A DNA stretch of 64,000 bases, taken from Sphingomonas_O antarctica (lineage in GTDB: Bacteria; Pseudomonadota; Alphaproteobacteria; Sphingomonadales; Sphingomonadaceae). Each line of letters begins with the position of its first letter. The stretch's first letter is position 1. Shown here one piece after another: positions 1 to 8,926 of the stretch. The position numbers and the translations under genes were made by a program. The notes under the pieces are model-generated. The model had not been told where the DNA came from, did not search any database, and saw only the letters and a program-made list of their open reading frames with translations. The stretch spans positions 62,001 through 126,000 of the forward strand of contig NZ_CBCRXM010000003.1 of the NCBI RefSeq assembly GCF_965137005.1, in the 5' to 3' direction.

Positions 1-225
1 GGTCGGCGATCCGGCCATGGCGATGCCTGACAAATCGCCCTTTACGTCCGCAATGAAGGTCGGCACGCCCGCCGCCGACAGCCCTTCGACGATGGTCTGC
101 AGCGTCACCGTCTTGCCGGTCCCGGTCGCCCCCGCGATCAGGCCGTGGCGGTTGGCGCGCTTCAATTGGAGCGCCTGGGGGTTAGCGCCGCCCGAGGCCG
201 CGCCGATAAAGATGCTGTCGGTCAT
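1..225 (-). CDS. HerA-like ATPase (DUF853 family), N-terminal fragment cut by window edge
   Basis: Only the first 75 codons lie in the window; the rest continues past base 1. The start is the ATG whose complement is at 223-225. The fragment has the ordinary opening of DUF853/HerA-type helicases: a short segment, then Walker A GATGTGKT at about residues 35-42, then a strand with IADVKGDLSG that is typical of this family. Members are predicted ATPases of the FtsK/HerA class. The reverse frame at the same place is also open but shows no recognisable protein. The family call rests on the P-loop context only. Confidence 0.75.
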   Translation of the reverse strand, partial: MTDSIFIGAASGGANPQALQLKRANRHGLIAGATGTGKTVTLQTIVEGLSAAGVPTFIADVKGDLSGIAMAGSPT

Positions 226-265
226 GCCCCGAGCCTAGGCTTAGCCCAAGCCCGGGGAAAGAGGC

Positions 266-1807
266 CTATTTTGCCGGCTTGAGCTTGATCGGCACGTATT
301 GCGGCTGGGCGCTGCCACGACGGGCATAGACCAGCACGTTCGACCGCCCCGCCGCGCGAGCGGCGTTGACCGCCGCCGCCACGTCGGCACCCGAAACGAC
401 GGGGCGTTGATTGATCTGCAGAATCACGTCGCCGCGCTTCAAGCCCTTGGCCGACGCGTCGCTCGACGGATCGGCACCCGAGATGACGACGCCCTGCGTC
501 CCTTCCGGAACACCAATCTGGCGGGCGATGATCGCGGTCAGCGGCTGGACCGTCAGGCCCAGTGCGTTGGTTGCCGCGACCGTGTCGGCCTGCTGGTCGT
601 CACCGCCCAGCGTGCCATCGTCGCCCTGCTGTTGCTGGTTGAACCCGGCGAGTGCCTCTTCCGACGGTCGCTCGATCAGCGTCGCGACAACCGACAGGCG
701 CTTGCCGTCGCGGATCAGTTCGATCGGCACCTTGCTGCCGACGGGCAAATTGGCGACGATGAACGACAAGCTTTCGTCGGGCGTCACGTCGCGGCCGTTG
801 ACCTTGACGATCACGTCGCCCTGTTTGATCCCGGCGCGCATCGCGGGCTGGCCGGGCTCGACCCCCCCGACGAATTCACCGCGATTCTTGGGCAGGCCCA
901 GCGCATCGGCCATGCCGTCGTCGAGCTGGCGGATCTGGATGCCGAGATAGCCGCGCTTGATCTTCGCGCCACCGCGCAGTTGATCGACGATCGGCTTGGC
1001 CAGTTCGGCGGGGATCGCGAAACCGATGCCGACATTACCACCCGAAGGCGAGAAGATCATCGAATTGATGCCGATGACGTTGCCGTTGAGGTCGAACATC
1101 GGCCCGCCCGAATTGCCCGAATTGATCGCGGCATCGGTCTGGATGAAGCGATCGAACGGACCGCCGTTGATGCTGCGGTGGATCGCCGAGACGATGCCGG
1201 CGGTCACGGTGCCGCCAAGGCCGTAAGGCTGGCCGATGGCGACGACCCAGTCGCCGACGCGCGAATTCGCCGAGTCGCCGAAACGGACGAACGGCAGGTT
1301 CGCGCCATCGATCTTCAAGACGGCGAGGTCGGACGTCGCGTCGCGCCCGATCAGCCGCGCCTGATATTCCTTGCGGTCACTCATCGTCACCGTGATCTGG
1401 CCGACCGGCGCATTGTTCGCCTGTCCGCCCGAAATGACGTGATTGTTGGTGACGATGTAACCGTCGGCGGAGATGATGAAGCCCGAGCCGAGCGAGGTCT
1501 GCTCACGCGTCACCGGCTGCCCGCCGCCGCTGCCGCCGCCGAACAGGTCACCGAATGGCGTGCCGGCGAACGGGTTGGTCTGCGCTGCCACCTTGACCTG
1601 GCTGGTGGTCGAGATGTTGACCACTGCCGGCTGCAGCTTGGCGACCATGTCGGCAAAGCTCATCGGCGCGCCGACCTTGGGCGCGGCGGCCGAGATGGCG
1701 CCGGGCTCGTTTTGCGCGGTCTGCGCCGACGACGGGGTCTGCATCAGCATCGTCGCAGCGGTGCCGGCGACCAGCGCCAGGGCAGTCATGGGATAGGCGT
1801 AACGCAT
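266..1807 (-). CDS. degP: DegP/HtrA-type periplasmic serine protease (Do family)
   Basis: 513 residues, the usual length for Do proteases. An N-terminal signal peptide ends near residue 28 (SSAQ). The trypsin-like domain shows the triad: His in VTNNHVIS, Asp in SDLAVLKID and Ser in NSGNSGGPM. Two PDZ domains follow, separated by a Gln-rich linker near residue 390. The protein degrades or refolds damaged envelope proteins in the periplasm. It lies 69 bases downstream of hflC on the same strand, an arrangement common in alphaproteobacteria (hflK-hflC-degP), so it may share the hflKC transcript. Confidence 0.96.
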   Translation of the reverse strand: MRYAYPMTALALVAGTAATMLMQTPSSAQTAQNEPGAISAAAPKVGAPMSFADMVAKLQPAVVNISTTSQVKVAAQTNPFAGTPFGDLFGGGSGGGQPVTREQTSLGSGFIISADGYIVTNNHVISGGQANNAPVGQITVTMSDRKEYQARLIGRDATSDLAVLKIDGANLPFVRFGDSANSRVGDWVVAIGQPYGLGGTVTAGIVSAIHRSINGGPFDRFIQTDAAINSGNSGGPMFDLNGNVIGINSMIFSPSGGNVGIGFAIPAELAKPIVDQLRGGAKIKRGYLGIQIRQLDDGMADALGLPKNRGEFVGGVEPGQPAMRAGIKQGDVIVKVNGRDVTPDESLSFIVANLPVGSKVPIELIRDGKRLSVVATLIERPSEEALAGFNQQQQGDDGTLGGDDQQADTVAATNALGLTVQPLTAIIARQIGVPEGTQGVVISGADPSSDASAKGLKRGDVILQINQRPVVSGADVAAAVNAARAAGRSNVLVYARRGSAQPQYVPIKLKPAK

Positions 1808-1876
1808 CTAAAGCAATCCTCGCATCTATTCTTCAGGCGCGCGCTTCGCGCCACACGGCTGAATGCCGATTGAACA

Positions 1877-2740
1877 TCATTTACCACCCCCGCGGAACTG
1901 GCGAAGGTAATCGTTGCTGGGCGACAGGATGATCGACGCGCCACCCTGGGGCGACGAGCCGTCAGTGCCGAAGGTCCGTTCATACGACTGCATCGCGCGA
2001 TAGAAGTCGTAGAAGTCGGGATCCTTGCCATAAGCCGCGGCATAAATGCCCGCCGCTTGCGCGTCCGCATCGGCGCGGATGATCTGCGCGCGCTTGAACC
2101 CCTGCGCGCGGATGGTCAGCGCCTGTTGCTGCCGCGCCGAACGCATCGAATCATAGGCTGCGGTCAACGGCGTACCGTCGGGCAGATCGGCTTTCTTGAT
2201 CCGCACGTCGACGATTTCCGCGCCATATTGCCGCGCGACGCGATCCAGCCCGATGCGGATATTGTTCATGACGATGCCGCGCTCGGGGCTGAGCAATTCG
2301 GCGAAGCGCCGCTTGCCGAGTTCGTTGCGCAGCGCCGAACCGAGGTTGGGTTTCAGCGCGTCGGTCAGGTTTTCCTCGGTCTGCGCGGTGATGACCATGC
2401 GCAGCGGGTTGGTGATGCGATAGCGCGCGAACGCATCGATATTGAGGCGCAGCTGATCGGTCGAAATGACCTGCTGCCGCTCCATGTCGATATCGCGCAC
2501 GCGCTTGTCGACCCACACCACCTTGTCGACGAACGGCACGCGGGCGAGGATGCCCGCACCGGTCGCGCCGAAGCGTTCGCCGGGGTGATAGACGTTGAAC
2601 ACCTTGATCGGCTGACCAAAGCGCAAAACCACGCCCTGTTTGGTCTCCGGCACGATCGAGAAGGTTGCCGAGGCGAGGATCAACAGCGCCACCGCGACGA
2701 TCGCGACGAGCTTTGGAGTGCGTCCCGCACGTTCGAACAT
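1877..2740 (-). CDS. hflC: HflC, membrane regulator of FtsH protease
   Basis: 287 residues. One transmembrane segment lies near residues 11-28 and is followed by a stomatin/prohibitin (SPFH) domain. Family hallmarks include the early stretch VPETKQGVVLRFGQP and the C-terminal QAAGIYAAAYGKDPDFYDFYRAM region. HflC pairs with HflK in a large inner-membrane complex that limits FtsH proteolysis. Its ATG shares one base with the hflK stop codon (TGATG at 2738-2742), pointing to translational coupling. Confidence 0.95.
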   Translation of the reverse strand: MFERAGRTPKLVAIVAVALLILASATFSIVPETKQGVVLRFGQPIKVFNVYHPGERFGATGAGILARVPFVDKVVWVDKRVRDIDMERQQVISTDQLRLNIDAFARYRITNPLRMVITAQTEENLTDALKPNLGSALRNELGKRRFAELLSPERGIVMNNIRIGLDRVARQYGAEIVDVRIKKADLPDGTPLTAAYDSMRSARQQQALTIRAQGFKRAQIIRADADAQAAGIYAAAYGKDPDFYDFYRAMQSYERTFGTDGSSPQGGASIILSPSNDYLRQFRGGGK

Positions 2741-3840
2741 CAGCGGCCTCCTGTCTGGGCTTGGGCCGTCGGCGGCGCCTGCGGCCGCGCGGGCAGCGGC
2801 AGATAGGCACTGACGCCCGGCTCCACGATCGTCTTGTCGGTCTTCGCCAGCACCTTCTCCATCGTCTCGTAATACATGCGGCGGCGGGTCACGCCCGGCG
2901 CCGCCTTATACTGGACGAACACACGGTCGAACGCACCGGCGTCGCCCTGGGCCTTGGCGATGATCTGTTGCGCGTAAGCATTTGCTTGATTGGTGCTCGC
3001 CTGAGCATCCTGTTGCGCGGCCGTCACGTCCTTGAAGGCGTCGTTGACCGCGTCGGGCGGGTCGGCGCGCTGCACCGCCACACCCTGAATCCGGATCCCG
3101 GCGTTATATTTGTCGAGCAGCACCTGCATGCGCAGCGCCACTTCCGAGCCCAGCGCATCCCGGCCCGGCCCCAAAACTTCGTTGAGCGTCATGTTGGCGA
3201 CCGCCGCGCGCATCGCGCTTTCGGCGACCGAATTGATCGTCGAATCGGGATCGGACAGCTGAAACAGATATTGTTCGGGCGATTTGATGTTCCAGCGCAC
3301 CCGGTAATCGAGGTTGATGATGTTCTGATCGCCGGTCAGCACCAGTTTCTCTCCCGCACCCTCCGGGATGTCGATGAAGCGGATGTTTTCGACATTGACC
3401 ACCTGCACCCGGTCGATCGGTGCGGGCAGCGTCATCTGAAACCCGGGCTGGAGCGTGTAGGCATAGCGCCCGAGGCGCGTCACCACGCCGCGTTCCTGCG
3501 GTCCTATCGAGTGCGAGCTGGTGATCACCAGAAACAGGCAGACCAGACCGAGCGCGGCATAGCCCCATAGTCCGCGGCCGGGCAGCGCGGGCATGCCGCC
3601 GCCAAAACCGCCGCCGCCACCATTCCCGCCGCCGCGCAACGCGCGCAGCTTGGTCACGAAATCCTCGACCGCCGGCTTGCCGCGCACGGTCTTGGGCTTG
3701 CCGCCCTTGGGGGGCAGGTCCCATGGATTGCGCGGCCCCTCCGGCTTGGCGTCGCCGCCGTCTGCTCCGCGACCGCCCCATGGGCCGTCCTCGTTCATCA
3801 TCGCGCCGTTGTGCAAAGCCGCCCCGTTTGTGACCGTCAT
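2740..3840 (-). CDS. hflK: HflK, membrane regulator of FtsH protease
   Basis: 366 residues. A cytoplasmic Gly/Pro-rich N-terminal tail (GGGNGGGGGFGGG) precedes a transmembrane helix near residues 90-110 and an SPFH domain containing GPQERGVVTRLGRY, a classic HflK motif. A Pro/Gln-rich tail ends the protein. It forms the HflKC complex with the next gene. It is divergent from the Mrp-type gene, with about 60 bases between starts. The long Gly-rich N-terminus is normal for alphaproteobacterial HflK. Confidence 0.95.
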   Translation of the reverse strand: MTVTNGAALHNGAMMNEDGPWGGRGADGGDAKPEGPRNPWDLPPKGGKPKTVRGKPAVEDFVTKLRALRGGGNGGGGGFGGGMPALPGRGLWGYAALGLVCLFLVITSSHSIGPQERGVVTRLGRYAYTLQPGFQMTLPAPIDRVQVVNVENIRFIDIPEGAGEKLVLTGDQNIINLDYRVRWNIKSPEQYLFQLSDPDSTINSVAESAMRAAVANMTLNEVLGPGRDALGSEVALRMQVLLDKYNAGIRIQGVAVQRADPPDAVNDAFKDVTAAQQDAQASTNQANAYAQQIIAKAQGDAGAFDRVFVQYKAAPGVTRRRMYYETMEKVLAKTDKTIVEPGVSAYLPLPARPQAPPTAQAQTGGR

Positions 3841-3900
3841 GGTGACGACGGATATAGGGCGGATTTTCGAAACTTACAGGGGACGGCTAAGGCGCACGGC

Positions 3901-4866
3901 ATGACCATCGAAACACGCCTCGCCGAAACCCTGTCCGCCATCCCCGACATCGGTGCGCGCGCCGCCCCGCCACGCTTCAAGGACGGGCGCGCCAGCCTGA
4001 TGCTCGACGTCGGCGGATTGGGCGAAACGGGCCGCAACGCACTTGAAGCTGCAATCCGCGGGGCGTTGCTCGCGCTGCCGGAAGTGGCCGAAGTCCGCAT
4101 CTTTCAGACAGCTGAACGCCGTGGTCGCCGGATCATCGCGGTCGGATCGGGCAAGGGCGGGGTCGGCAAATCGACCGTATCGGCGAACCTCGCGCTCGCA
4201 TTGGCGCGGCAGGGACGCAAAGTCGGGCTGGTCGATGCCGATATTTACGGCCCGTCGCAGCCGCGCCTGCTCGCCACCGAAGGCATGCGCCCAATGGCCA
4301 AGGGTCAGCAGCTCGAGCCGGTCATGTCGCCGCACGGCTTTCCGATGCTGTCGATGGGACAGCTGGTCGAGCCCGGAAAAGCGATCGCCTGGCGCGGGCC
4401 GATGGCGGGCAATGCGCTCGGGCAATTGATCGACGCCGACTGGGGCGACACCGAAATCCTGGTCGTCGATCTGCCGCCCGGCACCGGCGATGTGCAGCTG
4501 TCGATGATCCAGAAGCACAAGCCCGCGGGCGCGGTGATCATATCCACGCCACAGGACCTCGCGCTGATCGACGCGACGCGCGCGATCGACCTGTTCGCGT
4601 CGGCGGGCGTGCCGATCATCGGGCTGGTCGAGAATATGTCGGGCTATGCCTGTCCGCATTGCGGCGAGACCAGCGATCCCTTCGGCAGCGGCGGCGCGCA
4701 ATCGGCGGCGATGGACATGCGCCTGCCGTTCCTCGGACGGATTCCGCTGGCGATGGCGATCCGCGAGGCGTCGGATGCGGGAACGCTCGCGCAAGTCGCG
4801 GCGTTCGAAGGTATAGCGGCCGAATTGGGTCACTGGTTGGAGAATAAGGATGCCGCTGACGTCTGA
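3901..4866 (+). CDS. Mrp/ApbC-type P-loop iron-sulfur carrier
   Basis: 321 residues from the ATG at 3901. An N-terminal FeS-assembly-like (MIP18) domain of about 90 residues is followed by the Mrp ATPase domain with deviant Walker A GKGGVGKST, switch DADIYGPSQ, VVDLPPGTGD, and the paired cysteines CPHC near residue 257 that bind a transferable cluster. The role is loading Fe-S clusters into apo-proteins. The frame is open further upstream, but the family N-terminus starts about here. The 3' end overlaps the next gene by 17 bases. Confidence 0.93.
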   Translation: MTIETRLAETLSAIPDIGARAAPPRFKDGRASLMLDVGGLGETGRNALEAAIRGALLALPEVAEVRIFQTAERRGRRIIAVGSGKGGVGKSTVSANLALALARQGRKVGLVDADIYGPSQPRLLATEGMRPMAKGQQLEPVMSPHGFPMLSMGQLVEPGKAIAWRGPMAGNALGQLIDADWGDTEILVVDLPPGTGDVQLSMIQKHKPAGAVIISTPQDLALIDATRAIDLFASAGVPIIGLVENMSGYACPHCGETSDPFGSGGAQSAAMDMRLPFLGRIPLAMAIREASDAGTLAQVAAFEGIAAELGHWLENKDAADV

Positions 4867-5278
4867 CGAAGATATCGCCGCCTTGCTTGGCGAGGTACGA
4901 ACGATTGCGCTGGTGGGCGCATCGGATCGCCCAGACCGGCCGAGCTTTGGCGTGATGAAGGCGCTGCAGGACCACGGCTATCGCGTGCTGCCGGTCAATC
5001 CGCAGATCACGGGCGAGCATGTTCACGGCGAATATGTGTGGCGCGAATTGTCGCAAATCGGTGAGCCGATCGACCTGGTCGATATTTTCCGCCGCCCCGA
5101 AGCGGCGGGTGAGGCGGTCGACGAAGCGATTGCGGCGGGTGCGAAAGCGGTGTGGCTGCAACTCGGTATCCGCAATCCAGCAGCCGAAGCACGCGCCGAG
5201 GCGGCGGGGCTGAAGGTCGTTGCCGACCGCTGCACCAAGATCGAGCTTATCCGCCTGCGCGTTTCGCGGGTGTCCTGA
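4850..5278 (+). CDS. CoA-binding domain protein (YccU-like)
   Basis: 142 residues, a single Rossmann CoA-binding domain. The motif TIALVGASDRPDRPSFGVM near residues 17-35 and the later VDIFRRPE and GAKAVWLQLGI segments are characteristic of the small YccU family, related to succinyl-CoA synthetase alpha subunits but without a catalytic domain. The physiological role is not established. It starts inside the 3' end of the Mrp-type gene and its end overlaps the convergent nhaA by 32 bases. Confidence 0.88.
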   Translation: MPLTSDEDIAALLGEVRTIALVGASDRPDRPSFGVMKALQDHGYRVLPVNPQITGEHVHGEYVWRELSQIGEPIDLVDIFRRPEAAGEAVDEAIAAGAKAVWLQLGIRNPAAEARAEAAGLKVVADRCTKIELIRLRVSRVS

Positions 5279-6389
5279 GCAGCGCCCACCCGGCCAGCGC
5301 CGACAGGATCGAGCCAGCCAATACCCCGATCTTGACGGCGTCGCCTTGGGCTGGATCGGCAAAGGCCAATCCGCCGATGAACAAGCTCATCGTGAAGCCG
5401 ACGCCGCACAGCAACGCGACGCCGTAAACCTGCCGCCAGCGTGCGCCTTCGGGTTTCCGCGCAATGCCCAGCGCGACGCTCAGGCGCACTCCGGTGAACA
5501 CCCCAGCCTGCTTGCCGATGAACAGGCCCAGCGCGATCGCCAGCGGCAACGGTGCGACGATGCTCGACGGCGTCATGCCACCCAGGCTGACCCCGGCATT
5601 GGCAAAGCCGAACAGCGGCACGATCCAGAACGCGACCCATGGCGACAGGCCGTGTTCCAGCCGGTGAAGAGGCGACACCGCATCGTCGCGGTCAACCGGC
5701 ACGGTAAAGGCGGCAAGCACGCCCGCGACCGTCGCGTGAACGCCCGATTCGTGAACCGCAATCCACAGCAACAGGAAACCGATCAGATACGGCCATAGCG
5801 CTTTCACCCCCGCGCGGTTGAGCGCGAACATCGCCAGCAGGATCGCAGCCGCCCCACCCAATGCGCCCCAATGCAGCGCTCCAGAGTAAAACAGCGCAAT
5901 GATCACCACCGCGCCGATATCGTCGACGATCGCCACCGTGGTCAGAAACAGTTTCAGCGACGCGGGCACGCATTTTCCCGCCAACGCCAGCACGCCGAGC
6001 GCAAAGGCGATGTCGGTCGCCGCCGGGATCGCCCAGCCGCGCGCCAGGCCGGGCTCGCGTCCGGCGATGGTGAGGAATACGATCGCCGGCACCACCATGC
6101 CCGCCAGCGCGGCGACGCCGGGCAGCACCCGGTCGCCCCAGCGCGACAATTGCCCGTCGGTCCACTCGCGCTTGATCTCCAGTCCGACGAGGAAAAAGAA
6201 CACCGCCATCAACGCGTCGTTGATCCAGTGCAGCACGCTGAGCGGCCCGGCCTTCAGCGCCAGTGTCGCAAAATAGGCATTGGCCAAGGGCGAATTGGCG
6301 ACGATCAGTGCCAGCGCGGCCGCGCCCATCAGGACGATTCCGCCAGCGGCTTCGGTCTGCAAAAAATGGCGGAGCGCGGAACGCATCAT
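5247..6389 (-). CDS. nhaA: Na+/H+ antiporter NhaA
   Basis: 380 residues from the MM start at 6389, close to the family's usual length. About twelve hydrophobic helices are visible. The helix with ATDIAFALGVLAL and the segment IVDDIGAVVIIALFYSG contain the paired aspartates that carry Na+ and protons in Escherichia coli NhaA. The frame stays open upstream into the next gene, but the protein-like sequence begins at 6389. It sits 23 bases downstream of the thioesterase on the same strand. Confidence 0.95.
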   Translation of the reverse strand: MMRSALRHFLQTEAAGGIVLMGAAALALIVANSPLANAYFATLALKAGPLSVLHWINDALMAVFFFLVGLEIKREWTDGQLSRWGDRVLPGVAALAGMVVPAIVFLTIAGREPGLARGWAIPAATDIAFALGVLALAGKCVPASLKLFLTTVAIVDDIGAVVIIALFYSGALHWGALGGAAAILLAMFALNRAGVKALWPYLIGFLLLWIAVHESGVHATVAGVLAAFTVPVDRDDAVSPLHRLEHGLSPWVAFWIVPLFGFANAGVSLGGMTPSSIVAPLPLAIALGLFIGKQAGVFTGVRLSVALGIARKPEGARWRQVYGVALLCGVGFTMSLFIGGLAFADPAQGDAVKIGVLAGSILSALAGWALLRTPAKRAGG

Positions 6390-6412
6390 CGGCGCGCTAT
6401 GCCCCGCCGGGA

Positions 6413-6808
6413 TCAATCGGGGAAGAAGTGCCGCGCCCATTCCTGCGCGATCCGCGCGGGGCGGAGGGTCTTGGCGTCGAGGCAGCACCAGCTCGACTTG
6501 ACCTCGGCCAACACCTCTTCGCCACGCTTGATCAGCGTGTTGTAAAAGGCACGCGCGCCCTGAACGCTTTCGAGGACGGTCGTCGCCACCACGTCGTCGT
6601 TGAGAAAGGCGGGCTTGCGATAGGTGATCTCGTGTTTCAGCGCGACCCAGGCATGCGCCGCGATCGCGGCCGGCGGAGCGATCTTCTGCCAATGCGCCAC
6701 CACCGCGTCCTGAACCCAGTTCAGATAGCGCGCATTGTTGACGTGCCCCATGAAATCGATGTCGCCGGGCACGATGCCGACGGGGTGATGATGGGGAATC
6801 GCGGCCAT
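6413..6808 (-). CDS. Acyl-CoA thioesterase, 4-hydroxybenzoyl-CoA thioesterase family
   Basis: 131 residues forming one hotdog domain. The segment DIDFMGHVNNARYLNWVQDA near residues 17-36 is the family signature, with an Asp upstream of the GHVNN turn that often serves catalysis. The central helix and the strand ALKHEITYRKPAF are also typical. Related enzymes hydrolyse acyl-CoA thioesters in the cytoplasm; the substrate here cannot be told. It is followed closely by nhaA on the same strand. Confidence 0.85.
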   Translation of the reverse strand: MAAIPHHHPVGIVPGDIDFMGHVNNARYLNWVQDAVVAHWQKIAPPAAIAAHAWVALKHEITYRKPAFLNDDVVATTVLESVQGARAFYNTLIKRGEEVLAEVKSSWCCLDAKTLRPARIAQEWARHFFPD

Positions 6809-6864
6809 GATGCGACTCTACCTACATCATTGTTAACAAGCCGCACAGCGCGAATCGCGAGCAC

Positions 6865-6894
6865 GAAAAAACGGCGCGGCAAGAGCCACGCCGT
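6865..6894 (-). terminator. Rho-independent terminator downstream of rpmG
   Basis: Read on the minus strand, a 10-base stem (6885-6894 with 6871-6880, one mismatch) closes a short loop and is followed directly by six T (the A run at 6866-6871). It lies 43 bases past the rpmG stop codon and in front of the thioesterase, so it probably ends the rpmG transcript. Confidence 0.8.
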
Positions 6895-6937
6895 TGTCCG
6901 ATCCATTAACCCGCAACGCGCCGAAGCACGCGCGCGA

Positions 6938-7105
6938 TTACTTGATCTTGGCTTCCTTGAACTCGACATGCTTGCGCACGACGGGGTCGTATTTGCTGAA
7001 CGACAGCTTCTCGGTCTTGGTCCGCGGGTTCTTCTTCGTGACGTAGAAGAAGCCGGTATCGGCCGTGCTGACGAGCTTGATCTTGACGGTGGCTGGCTTG
7101 GCCAT
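6938..7105 (-). CDS. rpmG: 50S ribosomal protein L33
   Basis: 55 residues, the exact size of the bacterial L33 family. The translated sequence begins MAKPATVKIKLVSTAD and contains GFFYVTKKNPRTKTEKL and the ending FKEAKIK. The form lacks the zinc-binding cysteines found in some L33 paralogues. It is a monocistronic gene with its own terminator at 6865-6894. L33 lies near the E site of the large subunit. Confidence 0.95.
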   Translation of the reverse strand: MAKPATVKIKLVSTADTGFFYVTKKNPRTKTEKLSFSKYDPVVRKHVEFKEAKIK

Positions 7106-7214
7106 GACCGGAATGCCTTCGAATCTGGATGAACTGGAAGCGCGCGCCTTTGTCGAACACAGGCTCCAAAGTCAACCTTGCGCGTTGCATCCCCCGATGA
7201 GAGCCCCCGCCTGA

Positions 7215-8891
7215 ATGCGCGCCTTCGCCGACCTGATCGACCGTCTGATCTATACACGCGGGCGCAATGCCAAGCTGGCGCTGATCGGCGATTATCTGCG
7301 CGTCACGCCCGATCCGGATCGCGGCTATGCGCTGGGCGTGCTGACCGGCGAGCTCGACATCCCGGCGGTGAAACCCGCGCTGATCCGCGCGCTGATCGAG
7401 GAGCGCGTCGATCCGGTGCTGTACCGCATGAGCCGCGATTATGTGGGCGACAGCGCGGAAACGGTGGCGCTGATGTGGCCATCGCGGTTTGAAACGTCAT
7501 ACGTCGCCCCGGCGAAGGCCGGGGCCGCTGCCAGCGGTCGTGCTCTATCGATAGCGGCCCCGGCCTCCGCCGGGGTGACGGATTTGCGGCTGGCGGCGGT
7601 GGTCGACCGCCTCCTCGGCCTATCCCGCTCCGACGCTCCCGCCGTCCTCGCCGACTATCTCGACCGCCTCGAATCGGACGAGCGGTTCGCCCTGCTCAAA
7701 ATGGCGACCGGCGCGCTGCGCGTGGGGGTCACTGCGCGGCTGGCCAAGGTCGCGCTGGCGCAGGCGTTCGGGCTGGATGTCGAGGCGGTGGAAGAGGTGT
7801 GGCACGGCATCGCGCCGCCCTACACCGCCTTGTTCGACTGGGCGGAGGGGCGCAGCGAACAGCCGACCGCCGCCGACACGCCGGTGTTCCGCAGCTTCAT
7901 GCTCGCCCACCCGATGGAAGACTTGCGTGTGTCGATGGCGGATTACGCCGCGGAGTGGAAATGGGACGGCATCCGCGTCCAGATCGTCAATGTTCCCGAC
8001 AAGGACGGGGTCAGCCAGACGCGTCTGTACAGCCGCACCGGCGACGACGTGACCGGCAGCTTTCCCGATGTCGCGGGTGCCGTCACCGTGCCTGGCGTGT
8101 TCGACGGCGAATTGATGGTGCGCGGCGAGTTCCAGGGTGGGGAAGCGGCCAGCTTCAACGCCCTGCAACAACGCCTCGGGCGCAAGGCGGTGTCGAAGAA
8201 GATGCTCGACGATTACCCCGCCTTCGTCCGCCTGTACGACGCGCTGTTCGACGGCGCCGAAGACCTGCGGCCCTTGCCCTGGACCGAGCGGCGCGCGCGG
8301 CTGGAGGCGATCATGCCGCGCTTCGACGCCACGCGGTTCGACCTGTCGCAATTGATCGAGGCCGACAGTTTCGAGGCGCTCGAAGAAATCCGCGCGGGCG
8401 CGCGCGACGCGGCGATCGAGGGCGTCATGCTCAAGCGCCGCGATTCGCCCTACACCGCCGGCCGACGCACCGGGCTGTGGTACAAATGGAAGCGCGACGC
8501 GCTGACCGCCGATTGCGTGATGATGTACGCACAGCGCGGCAACGGGCGGCGCTCATCCTTCTACAGCGATTACACCTTTGGCTGCTGGGGCGTTGACGGG
8601 GACACAGGGGACGCCGTGCTGACCCCCGTCGGCAAGGCCTATTCGGGGATCACCGACGAGGAGCTCAAATTCCTCGACAAGTTCGTCCGCAACCACACGC
8701 TGGCGCGGTTCGGGCCGGTGCGCGAAGTGGAAAAGACCATGGTGCTGGAAGTCGCGTTCGACAGCGTGCATTTGTCCAAGCGCCACAAATCCGGCGTCGC
8801 AATGCGCTTCCCCCGCATCCACCGCATCAGGAACGACAAGCCCGCGGCGGAAGCGGACACACTGGCGACGTTGCAGCGGTTGGTGACGTGA
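7215..8891 (+). CDS. ATP-dependent DNA ligase (alphaproteobacterial LigC type)
   Basis: 558 residues. An N-terminal DNA-binding domain precedes the nucleotidyltransferase core with motif I EWKWDGIR (adenylated Lys at about residue 249), then RLYSRTGDDVTGSFPD, FDGELMVRG and EGVMLKRRDSPYTAGRR (motif IV) and WYKWKRD (motif V). A C-terminal OB-fold region ends the protein. Relatives act in DNA damage responses, often beside an exonuclease and a helicase; neither is next door here. Residues about 97-122 are encoded by a palindromic repeat (7503-7579) and look like an insertion compared with the surrounding domain. Confidence 0.92.
   Translation: MRAFADLIDRLIYTRGRNAKLALIGDYLRVTPDPDRGYALGVLTGELDIPAVKPALIRALIEERVDPVLYRMSRDYVGDSAETVALMWPSRFETSYVAPAKAGAAASGRALSIAAPASAGVTDLRLAAVVDRLLGLSRSDAPAVLADYLDRLESDERFALLKMATGALRVGVTARLAKVALAQAFGLDVEAVEEVWHGIAPPYTALFDWAEGRSEQPTAADTPVFRSFMLAHPMEDLRVSMADYAAEWKWDGIRVQIVNVPDKDGVSQTRLYSRTGDDVTGSFPDVAGAVTVPGVFDGELMVRGEFQGGEAASFNALQQRLGRKAVSKKMLDDYPAFVRLYDALFDGAEDLRPLPWTERRARLEAIMPRFDATRFDLSQLIEADSFEALEEIRAGARDAAIEGVMLKRRDSPYTAGRRTGLWYKWKRDALTADCVMMYAQRGNGRRSSFYSDYTFGCWGVDGDTGDAVLTPVGKAYSGITDEELKFLDKFVRNHTLARFGPVREVEKTMVLEVAFDSVHLSKRHKSGVAMRFPRIHRIRNDKPAAEADTLATLQRLVT
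7503..7579. repeat. Palindromic repeat element inside the ligase reading frame
   Basis: Two 27-base arms (7503-7529 and 7553-7579) are inverted copies with two mismatches, and each arm is itself a hairpin with a CCCCGGC / GCCGGGG stem. The same architecture occurs between genes at 25300-25399. Here it is read through in frame and adds roughly 26 Ala/Gly-rich residues without a stop codon. Confidence 0.9.
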
Positions 8892-8926
8892 GTGGCGCAA
8901 TCCGTCGCCGATGCTCGCTCCATACG

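Noticed and set aside
299..1873. Long open frame opposite degP
   Set aside because: Arg/Asp-rich translation with no domain; it is the antisense shadow of a GC-rich gene with clear protease motifs.
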